From a bacterium (lineage in GTDB: Bacteria; NPL-UPA2; JAUVJM01): a stretch of 64,000 nt of DNA. The notes under the pieces are model-generated. The model had not been told where the DNA came from. It searched no databases and saw only the letters and a list, made by a program, of their open reading frames with translations. The translations under genes were made by a program, and so were the position numbers. The stretch spans positions 90,905 through 154,904 of the forward strand of contig JAUWGW010000001.1 of NCBI GenBank assembly GCA_030606215.1, in the 5' to 3' direction. Of this stretch, positions 1 through 8,631 are shown one piece after another. Every line of letters begins with the position of its first letter. Position 1 is the first letter of the stretch.

Positions 1-434
1 GTCCTCTGCAAACGAAAATCCATGGGGAAGAAAAACAAAGTCTCAGGAAGTTCCCCGATCAATCGGTTGATTTCCATGCTGTTGTCCGGGACGACACGTG
101 TATCAATGGCAGTATAGAACGCTGGACGCCACGAAATACGGTCGAAAAGCAGGTAACATCTATTAGAGCCCCACACAAAATCACCTTTGAGTTTATCCAG
201 ATTCATCTGGTTGAGACTCGGCCCATTTCCCATGATGAAACAACGACGTCCACGATACAAATCCTTAAGAGAAAGAAGTCGTTGGCGATAATCTCGTACA
301 ATTGGGTCTGTGCACATAGCAATGCCCATAGCAACCAGCCTCCCCGGCCCCATCAACTTCCTTGCTCGGTAAATATACCTGCGCATAGATAATGGCATGA
401 CCTGCCGATATATTGTTTTAATAAGTGATCTCAC
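1..434 (-). CDS. DUF115 / MptE-like protein, N-terminal part (runs off the window)
   Basis: An open frame runs without a stop from a GTG at 434 to the left edge (144 residues), so the C-terminus is outside the window. Residues 66-75 read CFIMGNGPSL, followed by a segment with VWGSNRC and TAIDTRVVPDNS. This is the pattern of the DUF115 (6-hydroxymethylpterin pyrophosphokinase MptE-like) family, which is often found in LPS and flagellin-glycosylation loci. The GTG is preceded by GAGG about 12 bases upstream, a weak ribosome site, so the start is tentative. Its place at the end of a polysaccharide operon suggests a role in acidic sugar transfer, as proposed for the Maf motility accessory factors, rather than pterin synthesis. 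That is inference from context. Confidence 0.75.
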   Translation of the reverse strand, partial: MRSLIKTIYRQVMPLSMRRYIYRARKLMGPGRLVAMGIAMCTDPIVRDYRQRLLSLKDLYRGRRCFIMGNGPSLNQMNLDKLKGDFVWGSNRCYLLFDRISWRPAFYTAIDTRVVPDNSMEINRLIGELPETLFFFPMDFRLQR

Positions 435-494
435 TCTATACTTAACCTCGCAATCACTACACTATCTACAACAATCTCGAACTACTCATAAATG

Positions 495-1460
495 CTAACT
501 GTTCTCTAAAGTCTCCAGTATTGCATCATGTTCTGGCTTCTCGCCTTTCAGTACTCTTATACAATTCTCTGCAGCACCCAATTCCATCAAAAATCTGGAT
601 TCACGAGCTGATGCTCCCATATGGGCTGTAAGAATCACATTATCAAGCTGTGTTAGCATTCCTTCATATGGCTCCTTCTCGAATACATCTAATGCCGCTC
701 CGCCTAAATGCTTCTGGAGAAGTGCATCAGTCAGAGATTCTTCATCTACCACCGGACCGCGGGAGGTGTTAATCAGACAACTACCTGTTTTCATCCTGGA
801 TATGATTTTACGGTCAACATAATGATGATTTCGCTTATTGTATGGGATGTGCAGAGTTACCAGGTCTGCACATGAAAATAATTCCTCTTTAGATACCCAT
901 CTCAACCCAAATTTTTTGCCAAATTCAAAATCGGGTTCCAGTTCACAAGCTAATATTTTCGCATTAGATGGCTGAAGTAATTGGCAGACTCTCTTGCCAA
1001 TTCGTCCCACTCCAACAATTCCAATGGTTATTTCTTTCAAAAGCACTCCCATATAACGATTCCACGTTCCTTCTCGCACAGAACGGTCAGATGATAAAAT
1101 ATGCCTGCTCAGATTGATGATATTGCCAACAGTAAGTTCCGCCACAGCTTGCGATGGAGCATCCGGCGTGTAGGTAACAGCAATACCAAGTTTTTTGCAG
1201 GCTTCTAAATCCACACTGTCAAGCCCGATACCAACCCTACTAATGACTTTCAATTGCCTGGCATCCTGTAGTAAATCAGATGTGTAGGGTTCAGTTCCAG
1301 CAATCACTGCATCAATATCCTCAACAAGTTCACCTACCTCTCCAGCCTTCAACCTACGACCGTATGGGTTTTTTATTATTTCCCAGCCTGTTGCTTCCAA
1401 CAATTCCAGCGGCTCTCTACCAGCTTTTCCAAAAGGGTAAGTAGCAATAAATATTTTCAT
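495..1460 (-). CDS. D-2-hydroxyacid dehydrogenase (SerA-like)
   Basis: NAD-dependent oxidoreductase of 321 residues. It has the NAD-binding GVGRIG motif near residue 150 and the catalytic triad of the family: Arg in NTSRGPVVDEE, Glu in DVFEKEP and His in LTAHMGAS. The frame extends upstream to 1535, but that would run deep into the neighbouring cytidylyltransferase gene. The start at MKIFIATYPFGK (1460) leaves a 16-base gap and matches the family N-terminus. The substrate cannot be read from sequence; 3-phosphoglycerate and other 2-hydroxy or 2-keto acids are usual. Its place beside a pyruvate-type aldolase and a CMP-sugar synthetase suggests it makes or modifies a precursor of an acidic surface sugar rather than serving serine synthesis. 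That role is inferred. Confidence 0.85.
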   Translation of the reverse strand: MKIFIATYPFGKAGREPLELLEATGWEIIKNPYGRRLKAGEVGELVEDIDAVIAGTEPYTSDLLQDARQLKVISRVGIGLDSVDLEACKKLGIAVTYTPDAPSQAVAELTVGNIINLSRHILSSDRSVREGTWNRYMGVLLKEITIGIVGVGRIGKRVCQLLQPSNAKILACELEPDFEFGKKFGLRWVSKEELFSCADLVTLHIPYNKRNHHYVDRKIISRMKTGSCLINTSRGPVVDEESLTDALLQKHLGGAALDVFEKEPYEGMLTQLDNVILTAHMGASARESRFLMELGAAENCIRVLKGEKPEHDAILETLENS

Positions 1461-1476
1461 TCCACTGATGCTCTGT

Positions 1477-2157
1477 TTAGTGTGAACTGGCATATAAAGC
1501 GAGTAATTCGGCAAGACGGAAAGAAAACTCATCATCTATATCAATGGATTCCACTCTTGGTGTTTCAAACATCATTGGCTTATCTCCTATGCGGTGCTCA
1601 TGCAAAGCGAATGATTGTTTCGTGAATATATAAAGAACGGAATTTTCCTCATATACCGGTTGTAAATCCTGGGTAGGGATTAAATTCTCAGGGTCGTGGT
1701 TAATTGGTTTAACATCAGAAAGATAAAATCGGCTTTGGTGCCGGTTAACAGAGAAGAGAGAATCATATCCGGTTTCATCTTCCACAAATACCTTTAATGC
1801 TCTTGCAATGGTTTCAGCCTTTAAAAGCGGATTTGTAGCATGGGTTTGTAGGTAGATGTCACCATCTGAGATTGACAAATCATACCCAAAAATCTTGTTT
1901 ACATTGACATAATCACCTCTTAATTCTTTCGGTCTCTCCACAACTTTCACCTTAGAAAATAATTTTGGGGCCTCATTGATAACCAGAGGGCTATCTGTGT
2001 TAATAATGACCTCATCAACTGCATAGGTGTGTTCAAGCGTTCCCAAAATGTGATGATAAAGAGGCTTCCCGCAAAAATTGCGAAAATTCTTATCTTTTAC
2101 TCGTTCACTATGCTCCTTGATTGGGACCAGCGCCACAACCTTCTGACTATGCATCAT
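1477..2157 (-). CDS. acylneuraminate/ulosonate cytidylyltransferase-family protein
   Basis: 226 residues of the CMP-sugar synthetase fold (NeuA/KdsB superfamily). The N-terminus VVALVPIKEHSERVKDKNFR is the nucleotide-binding signature, here IKEHSERVK in place of the usual ARxGSKR. It is followed by a GKPLYHHIL segment. The mid-region LQTHATNPLLK corresponds to the LQPTSPL motif. The start at 2157 has AGGAGG eight bases upstream. It differs clearly from the second cytidylyltransferase of the locus (9756-10490), so the cluster may activate two different acidic sugars. It is flanked by an aldolase upstream and a hydroxyacid dehydrogenase downstream in the same operon. The substrate is unknown. 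Confidence 0.85.
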   Translation of the reverse strand: MMHSQKVVALVPIKEHSERVKDKNFRNFCGKPLYHHILGTLEHTYAVDEVIINTDSPLVINEAPKLFSKVKVVERPKELRGDYVNVNKIFGYDLSISDGDIYLQTHATNPLLKAETIARALKVFVEDETGYDSLFSVNRHQSRFYLSDVKPINHDPENLIPTQDLQPVYEENSVLYIFTKQSFALHEHRIGDKPMMFETPRVESIDIDDEFSFRLAELLALYASSH

Positions 2158-2182
2158 TTGCTATCCCTCCTGTAATATATCT

Positions 2183-2983
2183 CTACTTCCTCCTCCTTGA
2201 CGGGGGAGGATTAAGGTGGAGGTGTAGGTTGTTCAACTTTTGCCGAATTTCTTCCAACCCCTGACGGCAAGCATTACCTACCATAGTAATATCTAAACTG
2301 TAAGCCATTATAGAAAACCCTTCCTCAATTCTTTTCATTGCCTCTTGTGGGTCGGGCTCAATGACATGAATGCCTGCTCTGGCATTATTCCGTAAACACT
2401 CATCAAGAATGTTTCTTCTTACCTTCAAGTAATCAGGATGTTCAAATTGACCTGTGATGCCCATTGACGCAGTCAGATCATATGGTCCAATAAACACGGC
2501 ATCAACTCCCTCAACTGAAAGGATTTCGCCAAGATTCTTAACCGCCTTTATATGCTCAATTTGGACACAGACGAAGGTTTCCTTGTTTGCTTTAGCCATA
2601 TATTCATTAAAGGAGAATCCATAGCCATGGCTGCGACCGTAGCCTACCCCTCGTTCGCCCATTGGAGGATACTTCACAGAACGTACAAGCTCTTTTGCAT
2701 CATGCGCACAATTAATGAGTGGTGCGATTACCCCCATCGCTCCTGCATCCAGATATCGTTTTGTTTCAGCATATGAATTTTCAGGCAAGCGTACCATCGG
2801 TACACAATTTGGATTACCTGCTTTAATCGCTTGAAATATAACCTGTGCTTGTGGAACATCTACTGCTGAATGCTCCGCGTCAACAACAAGAAAGTCAAAA
2901 CCACATGCCGCCATTATCTCTGCAACAACAGCACTTCCTGTATTGATCCAACTGCCCAAAAGACAACTCCTCTCATTTAACAT
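2183..2983 (-). CDS. HpcH/HpaI-family pyruvate-type aldolase
   Basis: 266 residues, class II metal-dependent aldolase of the HpcH/HpaI family, which cleaves or forms 4-hydroxy-2-oxo acids with pyruvate. Visible landmarks: LLGSWINTGS at the N-terminus, DFLVVDAEHSAVD, GAMGVIAPLINCAHDA, the metal-binding EH region (VCVQIEHIKAV) and AVFIGPYDLTASMG. The frame could open further upstream (TTG at 3022), but the ATG at 2983 has a strong AAAGGAGGG site and matches the family start. The last residues (NPPPSRRRK) are encoded inside a short palindromic repeat and look like an acquired tail. In this operon it could supply a 2-keto-3-deoxy acid to the adjacent cytidylyltransferase (inference). Confidence 0.85.
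   Translation of the reverse strand: MLNERSCLLGSWINTGSAVVAEIMAACGFDFLVVDAEHSAVDVPQAQVIFQAIKAGNPNCVPMVRLPENSYAETKRYLDAGAMGVIAPLINCAHDAKELVRSVKYPPMGERGVGYGRSHGYGFSFNEYMAKANKETFVCVQIEHIKAVKNLGEILSVEGVDAVFIGPYDLTASMGITGQFEHPDYLKVRRNILDECLRNNARAGIHVIEPDPQEAMKRIEEGFSIMAYSLDITMVGNACRQGLEEIRQKLNNLHLHLNPPPSRRRK
2191..2228. repeat. C/G-rich palindromic repeat forming the aldolase C-terminus
   Basis: The hairpin TCCTCCTTGACGGGGGAGGA (2191-2210) is followed by TTAAGGTGGAGGTGTAGG. Arms TCCTCC/GGAGGA are perfect. The composition is unlike the surrounding AT-rich coding sequence. A related CTCCCT...AGGGAG hairpin lies at 16141-16162. It looks like a dispersed intergenic repeat that moved into the 3' end of the aldolase gene and extended its reading frame. 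A genome-wide count would settle this. Confidence 0.5.
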
Positions 2984-3018
2984 AATCTCCGTACCCTCCT
3001 TTGAGTTTCCCTGCCTCA

Positions 3019-4674
3019 TCAACGGTATCTAAACGGCTCCCCATGCAAAATAGCACGCAGGATGACATCTATTTCCTGTGAGTTTTCTGGCATTAGGTCC
3101 TGGACACTATTGATGGTTATTTTTGGAACTTGACTACCAGTGCCCAGGAAAGCTGAGAGGTCAAGGCAAGTTTTAAAAAGTATATAATAGTAATAGCGGC
3201 GTGCCAGACTTCGTCGTTCTTCATTACCTGGCATTTCCTCCGCAGTCAGGAAATCCATCACCTGCCGATGATATGCTTCTGGTGTGGGGGGGAAGAGCAC
3301 TGCTCTACAATCCTGGTAGGGCACTGCCCCTCCAGCAATCATCGGCTTGCCCAGTACCAACGACTCCAAACCAATGGTGGAACTATAAACCAACACAAAT
3401 TTAGAACGGTGAATCAGTTCATACGAACTCAAGTGTTCATTTGGTCCAATAAACTCCACATTTTTTAGTGTTAGCCATCCCTGCTCTTTCAACCAATCTC
3501 CTACTGGCTCACGGCTCGGTTTGCCAGGACGCGCCTCGTCAGGATGCGCACGCACAACGAACAGGGTATCCGGGCTTTCCCGCACAATGCTCATCGTCAT
3601 ATTTAACCAATCAAACATATTATCAAAGCTGACATTCGCATACTTCTGAATAGCGTCGTAGCTAACGTTGGTAAAGATGGGCACCAACTGGCGATAACAG
3701 CTAATCTTCTTCAACAAATTCTCATCCAGTTCCTTCATTTTTGGCCAGAAACGAAGACCTCCAACTGTGAAGTTGCCTTTAAACCTTCTGGTTAGATAGT
3801 CATCAAGTTCTTTGTTCATGGGCTCGCTCAGTTCAAAATCTTTTGGCACTTCTACCTCAAATCTTACTGCCCGATTATGTGCTAAAAAAGTTGTCCCTTC
3901 GCGAAGACCTGCCTCATACGTAATGACAGGGACACCTTGCTCCCGTGCAATTGTCAAGACGACTGCCTCCGGATATGTCAAACCACTAAAAACGACAACC
4001 GCAAGCGGGGTTTCATTAGCGACAAGTTGGCGGAAACAGCGTGCCAGGTGGGCAGCACCGACAATATATCGCGCCAGCAGCTGAGGTGCCCTCTTATCTT
4101 TTGCCGGATCTCCTGAGTTTAAAGCCCACATCAAAGATGGATAGCCTAACCTACCCAGGGGCAAACCCTCAAATATAACATCTCTTAACTTCATTAGTGA
4201 TTGGTCTTGCAAAGTATCCAGCCACGCAGTCAAATCGGAGTCGTAGCTATCGGGCCACCTGCCCCAATCGTGGCGCAGTTGGGCAGGAAATGTGAACTGA
4301 CTCAACTTGACACAATTGCGGCAAGGCTCCGGTGTGCATGGCTCGTCCCGCCAATCGGCGCCTCTCTGACACTGTAACAAACTCCGCTGACAGGAATAAT
4401 ATATTACCCGATGACCTTTCAATCGCAAAGCCCAGCCTATCAGCAAATCAGTCGCCGAGTTAAAACTAACACTTCCCCAAAATGACCGGGACGAAATATT
4501 CATCAGGACGATAGGTGGCCCTGCCAGCGGGTGTTTACGCTCCCAGGCCTGGACAGCATGTTCGACATCACGGAAGGAGCGCATCCTCTGTCTCTGCCGG
4601 AACAAGAGACCGGCGCCGCCATATATCAGAGAAATCACTGATTTTCCAAGAGAATTGTCCTCTTTTCTATTCAT
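3019..4674 (-). CDS. capsule-polysaccharide-type GT-B transferase
   Basis: 551 residues with no signal peptide. The C-terminal half carries the capsule-biosynthesis/GT-B pattern: FVVRAHPDEARPG, then VEFIGPNEHLSSYELIHRSKFVLVYSS split across residues near 400-430, then GLESLVLGKPMIAGG. The N-terminal third has a Cys-rich stretch (CQRSLLQCQRGAD...CTPEPCRNC) that could bind a metal. This is unusual for the KpsC/KpsS-like group. The start at 4674 is preferred over 4677 because AAGGG is then six bases upstream. The gene sits between the SDR and the aldolase in one operon. It probably adds a sugar, perhaps the CMP-activated acid made by neighbouring genes, to the surface polymer. Acceptor and donor are unknown. 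Confidence 0.7.
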   Translation of the reverse strand: MNRKEDNSLGKSVISLIYGGAGLLFRQRQRMRSFRDVEHAVQAWERKHPLAGPPIVLMNISSRSFWGSVSFNSATDLLIGWALRLKGHRVIYYSCQRSLLQCQRGADWRDEPCTPEPCRNCVKLSQFTFPAQLRHDWGRWPDSYDSDLTAWLDTLQDQSLMKLRDVIFEGLPLGRLGYPSLMWALNSGDPAKDKRAPQLLARYIVGAAHLARCFRQLVANETPLAVVVFSGLTYPEAVVLTIAREQGVPVITYEAGLREGTTFLAHNRAVRFEVEVPKDFELSEPMNKELDDYLTRRFKGNFTVGGLRFWPKMKELDENLLKKISCYRQLVPIFTNVSYDAIQKYANVSFDNMFDWLNMTMSIVRESPDTLFVVRAHPDEARPGKPSREPVGDWLKEQGWLTLKNVEFIGPNEHLSSYELIHRSKFVLVYSSTIGLESLVLGKPMIAGGAVPYQDCRAVLFPPTPEAYHRQVMDFLTAEEMPGNEERRSLARRYYYYILFKTCLDLSAFLGTGSQVPKITINSVQDLMPENSQEIDVILRAILHGEPFRYR

Positions 4675-4687
4675 CATTAACCCTTCA

Positions 4688-5638
4688 TCACAAGGGAGTC
4701 TGCGTAAAAGGATTAAACCAAGCCTCTTTAATCTTGCTCTTAAGTACTTTTTCTATTCCGTCTTTTAGGCTGACCGTACACTTGTACCCTAAAAATCTCT
4801 TCGCTTTGGAAATATCCGGAGTCCTTGTTACTATCTCTCGACATGCCTCCCTATCAGCATTTTGTAGGGGGACAAACTCGGGCTTAATTCTCTTGCCGCC
4901 AATTCCAATAACAGTCGTAGCTAAATCTTTCATAGTGATAGGCTTTTTGTCATCACCTATGTTGAATACTTCACCGTCAGCTTTCGTCGCAAACAAAGCT
5001 AAAGCTATCCCTTCTACCGCATCATCAACATAACAGAACGCTCTCACTTGCTCTCCAGTCCCATAAATACATGGTGATAACCCTTGCTGTATAGCTTTTA
5101 CAAATCTGGGAATCACAAACTCAGCAATTTGTCCAGTACCGTAAATATTGAATAGTCTTACAATAGTATGATCCAGAGCATAGGCTTGACGATATGCCCG
5201 AACATACTCTTCACCGGCCAACTTTGTTACCCCATATACTGATTTGGGATTGACAGGATTTGTCTCAGAAATTGGTTGCTTGGCTTGGTCGCCATAAACC
5301 TCTGAAGATGATATAAACAGAATTTTCTTTACTCTCTCCTTTACACAATTCTCAAGCACATTGACCGTCCCCAATATATTAATATTCAAGCAGTCCAGTC
5401 TTCTAATTTCTGTTCTCCTGACACCCACCATAGCAGCCAAATGCACAACATACTCACACCCCCGGATAGCTAATCGCAGTGCATCCGTATCCAGTATGCT
5501 ACCCATGTAGTTTTCTGCACCTTTAGCTCTTGATTCCACTATATCAAAAGCTCTTACATCATACCCTAATTTGACCAAATGTCTCACCAATGCTGAACCA
5601 ATAAACCCAGAGCCTCCAGTAACCAAAACCTTAGACAT
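4688..5638 (-). CDS. NAD-dependent epimerase/dehydratase (extended SDR)
   Basis: 316 residues. It has the Rossmann motif GGSGFIG at the N-terminus, VHLAAMVGV, the active-site SSSEVYG and the YGVTK catalytic Tyr-Lys. C-terminal VFNIGDDKKPIT and KRFLGYKC fit UDP-sugar 4-epimerases and related 4,6-dehydratases. The ATG at 5638 overlaps the stop of the upstream aminotransferase by one base (TAATG), so the two are probably translationally coupled. In the LegB-LegC-LegH order of legionaminate synthesis the gene paired with the aminotransferase is the 4,6-dehydratase. True dehydratases usually have TDEVYG, while this one has SSSEVYG, so epimerase activity is equally possible. Confidence 0.85.
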   Translation of the reverse strand: MSKVLVTGGSGFIGSALVRHLVKLGYDVRAFDIVESRAKGAENYMGSILDTDALRLAIRGCEYVVHLAAMVGVRRTEIRRLDCLNINILGTVNVLENCVKERVKKILFISSSEVYGDQAKQPISETNPVNPKSVYGVTKLAGEEYVRAYRQAYALDHTIVRLFNIYGTGQIAEFVIPRFVKAIQQGLSPCIYGTGEQVRAFCYVDDAVEGIALALFATKADGEVFNIGDDKKPITMKDLATTVIGIGGKRIKPEFVPLQNADREACREIVTRTPDISKAKRFLGYKCTVSLKDGIEKVLKSKIKEAWFNPFTQTPL

Positions 5639-6786
5639 TATAGACTTCTCCTATATTGAGAACATAGAGTTTCCACTACTTCCACAACAATAGATACTTC
5701 TTCCTCACTCATTGCGGGATAAATTGGCAGGGATAATGCAGTCCTGGCGAACTCAAGAGTATTTGGATAGTCATCGGAGATAGCCAAATCCGTGAACACT
5801 TTTTGTGTGTGTAGAGCCGGATAGTATAGTCTTGAACTTACCCCTTTTTCAGACAGGGCTTCAATGAACTGATTTCTGGTTATAGTCACCTCATCAAGAT
5901 TTAACCTGATTGTATAAAGCTGATAATTGATGTCATTCTCAGTTCTTTGAAATGGAGTGATGATGGCCTCTAAATCTTCAAACGCCATGGTATATCTATG
6001 AGCAATACTTCTTCTCCGACGAACTGCTTCTTCCAATTTTCTTAGCTGGACCAAACCTACGCCACCCATTACCTCAGGCATTCTAAAATTAAAACCTAAA
6101 TTCTCATACTCGAATTTACCTATGTCACTGAAATCCCTTATTAATCTACATTTTTTTGCTAAATCAGACTTATTTGTGGTAATCATGCCACCTTCCCCGG
6201 TAGTTATAGGTTTTGAAGGAGTGAAACTAAAAATAGCAATGTCTCCTATCCCCCCCGCCTTTTTGCCTTTGTACTCAGACAAATGTGCTTCTGCCGCATC
6301 CTCTAAGACGAACAGGCCGTATCTTTTTGCTATTTCTAATATATATTCCATATCAGCACTTTGCCCGGCATAATGCACAGGAATAATACCTTTGGTTCCC
6401 TTAGTAATTCTTCGCTTTATATCACCTGGATTTATACAATAGGTTTTCATCTCAATGTCTGCAAAGACTGGCTTAGCTCCCAGATACATGCAGGATGAGG
6501 CAGTGGAGATAAACGTCATATCTGGCACAATAACCTCATCGCCAGCCTGGACTCCCAGAGCTTGCTGTGCAATTAGCAAAGCACTGCTTCCACTGTTAAC
6601 AGCAACTGCGTGCCTAACAGCAATTTTTTCTGCAAATCTTTTTTCAAATTCAGCAACTTTAGGGCCGGATATGAGCCACCCAGACTTTACAATACTCTGG
6701 GCAATCTGTGCCTCTTCTGCACCGATCCATGGTTTTGACAAAGGGATCTTTACATTTCCCCTAATACTGCTTCCTGCAATACTCAC
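5638..6786 (-). CDS. DegT/DnrJ/EryC1-family sugar aminotransferase
   Basis: 382 residues, PLP-dependent aminotransferase acting on nucleotide-linked keto sugars. Typical features are IPLSKPWIGAEE at the N-terminus, SGWLISGPKVAEFE, VNSGSSALLIA, FVLEDAAEAH and the PLP lysine in FSFTPSKPITTGEGG. The start is a GTG at 6786, set by an AAGGAGG site at 6796-6802 with nine bases between. Longer in-frame starts would invade the acyltransferase gene. A LegC/PseC-like role (4-amino group onto a 4-keto-6-deoxy sugar) fits the neighbours, an acyltransferase upstream and an SDR downstream. The exact substrate is inferred. Confidence 0.9.
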   Translation of the reverse strand: MSIAGSSIRGNVKIPLSKPWIGAEEAQIAQSIVKSGWLISGPKVAEFEKRFAEKIAVRHAVAVNSGSSALLIAQQALGVQAGDEVIVPDMTFISTASSCMYLGAKPVFADIEMKTYCINPGDIKRRITKGTKGIIPVHYAGQSADMEYILEIAKRYGLFVLEDAAEAHLSEYKGKKAGGIGDIAIFSFTPSKPITTGEGGMITTNKSDLAKKCRLIRDFSDIGKFEYENLGFNFRMPEVMGGVGLVQLRKLEEAVRRRRSIAHRYTMAFEDLEAIITPFQRTENDINYQLYTIRLNLDEVTITRNQFIEALSEKGVSSRLYYPALHTQKVFTDLAISDDYPNTLEFARTALSLPIYPAMSEEEVSIVVEVVETLCSQYRRSL

Positions 6787-6795
6787 CTTAGATAT

Positions 6796-6802
6796 CCTCC
6801 TT
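6796..6802 (-). promoter_or_regulatory. strong ribosome-binding site fixing a GTG start
   Basis: AAGGAGG on the minus strand, nine bases upstream of the GTG at 6786. It begins inside the stop codon region of the acyltransferase gene and decides the start of the aminotransferase 96 bases downstream of the longest open frame. Confidence 0.8.
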
Positions 6803-7429
6803 CTATTTTTCTGCAGGTTTAGCTGGTATTCCCACATATACTTTGTTATTCTCAGTATCTTTGGTGATGACAGCTCCTGCACCTACAAAGACGTTTTCAC
6901 CGACTATTCTATTTTCTAATACAGTAGCACCTGCTCCTACTTGACTGAAATCACCTACTGTCGCAAATCCTAACACTGTCGCGCTGGGACTAATATGACA
7001 ATACTTGCCTATATTGGAGTTATGTTCAACAACCGCATTGCTGTTAATGATTGTATAGTCACCAATCACAGCATGAGGGTTGACCACACAGTTTACACAC
7101 AATTGTGCTGTTTCGCTTATCCTGGCGTTGTCAGAGACATAACATTGTGGGTGCTTTGCTCCAATTAGGGTTAGGCCTTTTTCCGCACTCCTTTCTACCA
7201 ACATCCTTCTCACTCTCCCATCAGCGACAGCAACAATCCCTTTCTCAACACCCTTTTTGATTAAACCATCTACTTTCTCAAAATTGCCCAAAACTTTTAC
7301 TCCATCTATCGCGGTGTCATACAATTCTTTACTGTCATCTATAAATCCTGCTACTTCAATATCGTTAAGTCTTAGTATCTCTAAAATTATTCTTCCGTGT
7401 CCTCCTGCACCAATAATTATGCACTTCAT
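6803..7429 (-). CDS. NeuD/PglD-type sugar acyltransferase (left-handed beta helix)
   Basis: 208 residues. The N-terminal IIIGAGGHGRIILEIL is the PglD/NeuD nucleotide-sugar-binding half. The C-terminal half is a hexapeptide-repeat beta helix ending in GIPAKPAEK. The catalytic-base His is in VVEHNSNIG. The start at 7429 has AGGGG seven bases upstream. PglD and LegH acetylate the 4-amino group of UDP-4-amino sugars made by the partner aminotransferase, whereas NeuD O-acetylates sialic acid. The direct pairing with a DegT aminotransferase favours N-acetylation of a 4-amino sugar, the LegH-type step. It lies between NeuC and the aminotransferase in the operon. Confidence 0.88.
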   Translation of the reverse strand: MKCIIIGAGGHGRIILEILRLNDIEVAGFIDDSKELYDTAIDGVKVLGNFEKVDGLIKKGVEKGIVAVADGRVRRMLVERSAEKGLTLIGAKHPQCYVSDNARISETAQLCVNCVVNPHAVIGDYTIINSNAVVEHNSNIGKYCHISPSATVLGFATVGDFSQVGAGATVLENRIVGENVFVGAGAVITKDTENNKVYVGIPAKPAEK

Positions 7430-7462
7430 TATATATCCCCTATGCTCATTCATCATACTCTG

Positions 7463-8617
7463 TCAATAAGTTATTTGTTTCTGCAGTAACTTTCTATCTA
7501 TCCTTACCCCAGCCAAAATATCGGCAATTCTATGACCTGTCTTGCCATCACCATAAGGATTCTTGCAATGCTGAACTCTCTCACGAAATTTCTTATCATA
7601 TAAAGCTTCTTCTATTGCACGCACTATTTCGTGCTTATCATATCCAACATCAATAATATTTTCTCCTCTCTCTCTATTTTTCTGCCTTGTGCCAACATTT
7701 ACTACAGGTAATCTGAAGGATGCCGACTCTATGATACCGCTACTGGAATTGCCAATCATGACACTTGCAATGCCCATTAGGCTTAGGTAATCTTCATAAG
7801 GCAAACTCTTATATGTCTGCAGAAATGGCAAGTTTTCATATTTTCTAATTCTTTGAACCATTACTCTTCCACCAGCATCAGCGTTCGGATATATCCATAC
7901 ACATTGCAGTTGCAATTTCTTGATTGCCTCAAGAGTTTGCTCAATCTGAAATTCGCAGTCAGATATTTCCATAGAGACAGGATGCTGAACTGCCAACAAT
8001 ATGGGCTCTTTAAAATCCAAATGATATTTTTTTCCCAATTCGTCTTTTTTGATTAGCGGTGCATTTAAGATTGTGTCCAAAGATGGCGCACCAACAACAT
8101 GTACTCTCCAAGCCTCTTCGCCCATCTTCAGGATTCTCTTTGCACTATTTTGAGTCGCTGGAAAGTGTATATGCGCTAATTTGGTAATCGCATGCCTGGC
8201 AATTTCATCCACTGTGCTGGATACCTCGCCTCCATGGATATGGGCGACTGGAATGCCACAGTAGACACCAGTAACAGCACCAGACAACATCTCTCCTCTA
8301 TCACCAAGAACTATAATTATATCCGGCTGTATCTTTTTAACAATCTGGAGAATACCCACTATGCAGTTCCCTACAAATTCCGCCATAGCAGGTTTATTAT
8401 CTTCCTGATAAACAAAATTAGCAATTTCGTATTCAAAACCATCCTTTTTAATCTCTTTAATGGTTTCTCCAAATTCAGACATCAAATGCATTCCTGTAAC
8501 TATCAGAGTCAATTCAAGTTTTGGATGGTTTCTTACAGCATTTAGTACCGATTTCATCAGGCCGTAATCTGCCCTGGTTCCTGTAACATAAACAATTTTC
8601 CTCGCAGTAGGTCTCAT
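7463..8617 (-). CDS. neuC: UDP-N-acetylglucosamine 2-epimerase, hydrolysing (NeuC/LegG-like)
   Basis: 384 residues of the hydrolysing 2-epimerase family. KIVYVTGTRADYGLMKSVL is the NeuC-type N-terminus. VLGDRGEMLSGA, PVAHIHGGEVS and GNSSSGIIESASF are the active-site and UDP-binding segments. The enzyme converts a UDP-HexNAc to free 2-epimerised sugar plus UDP. NeuC acts on UDP-GlcNAc and LegG on UDP-di-N-acetylbacillosamine; sequence alone does not tell them apart. The adjacent aminotransferase and acyltransferase make the bacillosamine-type substrate likely. It is directly downstream of neuB in the same operon. Confidence 0.9.
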   Translation of the reverse strand: MRPTARKIVYVTGTRADYGLMKSVLNAVRNHPKLELTLIVTGMHLMSEFGETIKEIKKDGFEYEIANFVYQEDNKPAMAEFVGNCIVGILQIVKKIQPDIIIVLGDRGEMLSGAVTGVYCGIPVAHIHGGEVSSTVDEIARHAITKLAHIHFPATQNSAKRILKMGEEAWRVHVVGAPSLDTILNAPLIKKDELGKKYHLDFKEPILLAVQHPVSMEISDCEFQIEQTLEAIKKLQLQCVWIYPNADAGGRVMVQRIRKYENLPFLQTYKSLPYEDYLSLMGIASVMIGNSSSGIIESASFRLPVVNVGTRQKNRERGENIIDVGYDKHEIVRAIEEALYDKKFRERVQHCKNPYGDGKTGHRIADILAGVRIDRKLLQKQITY

Positions 8618-8631
8618 CTTACGAACATATT

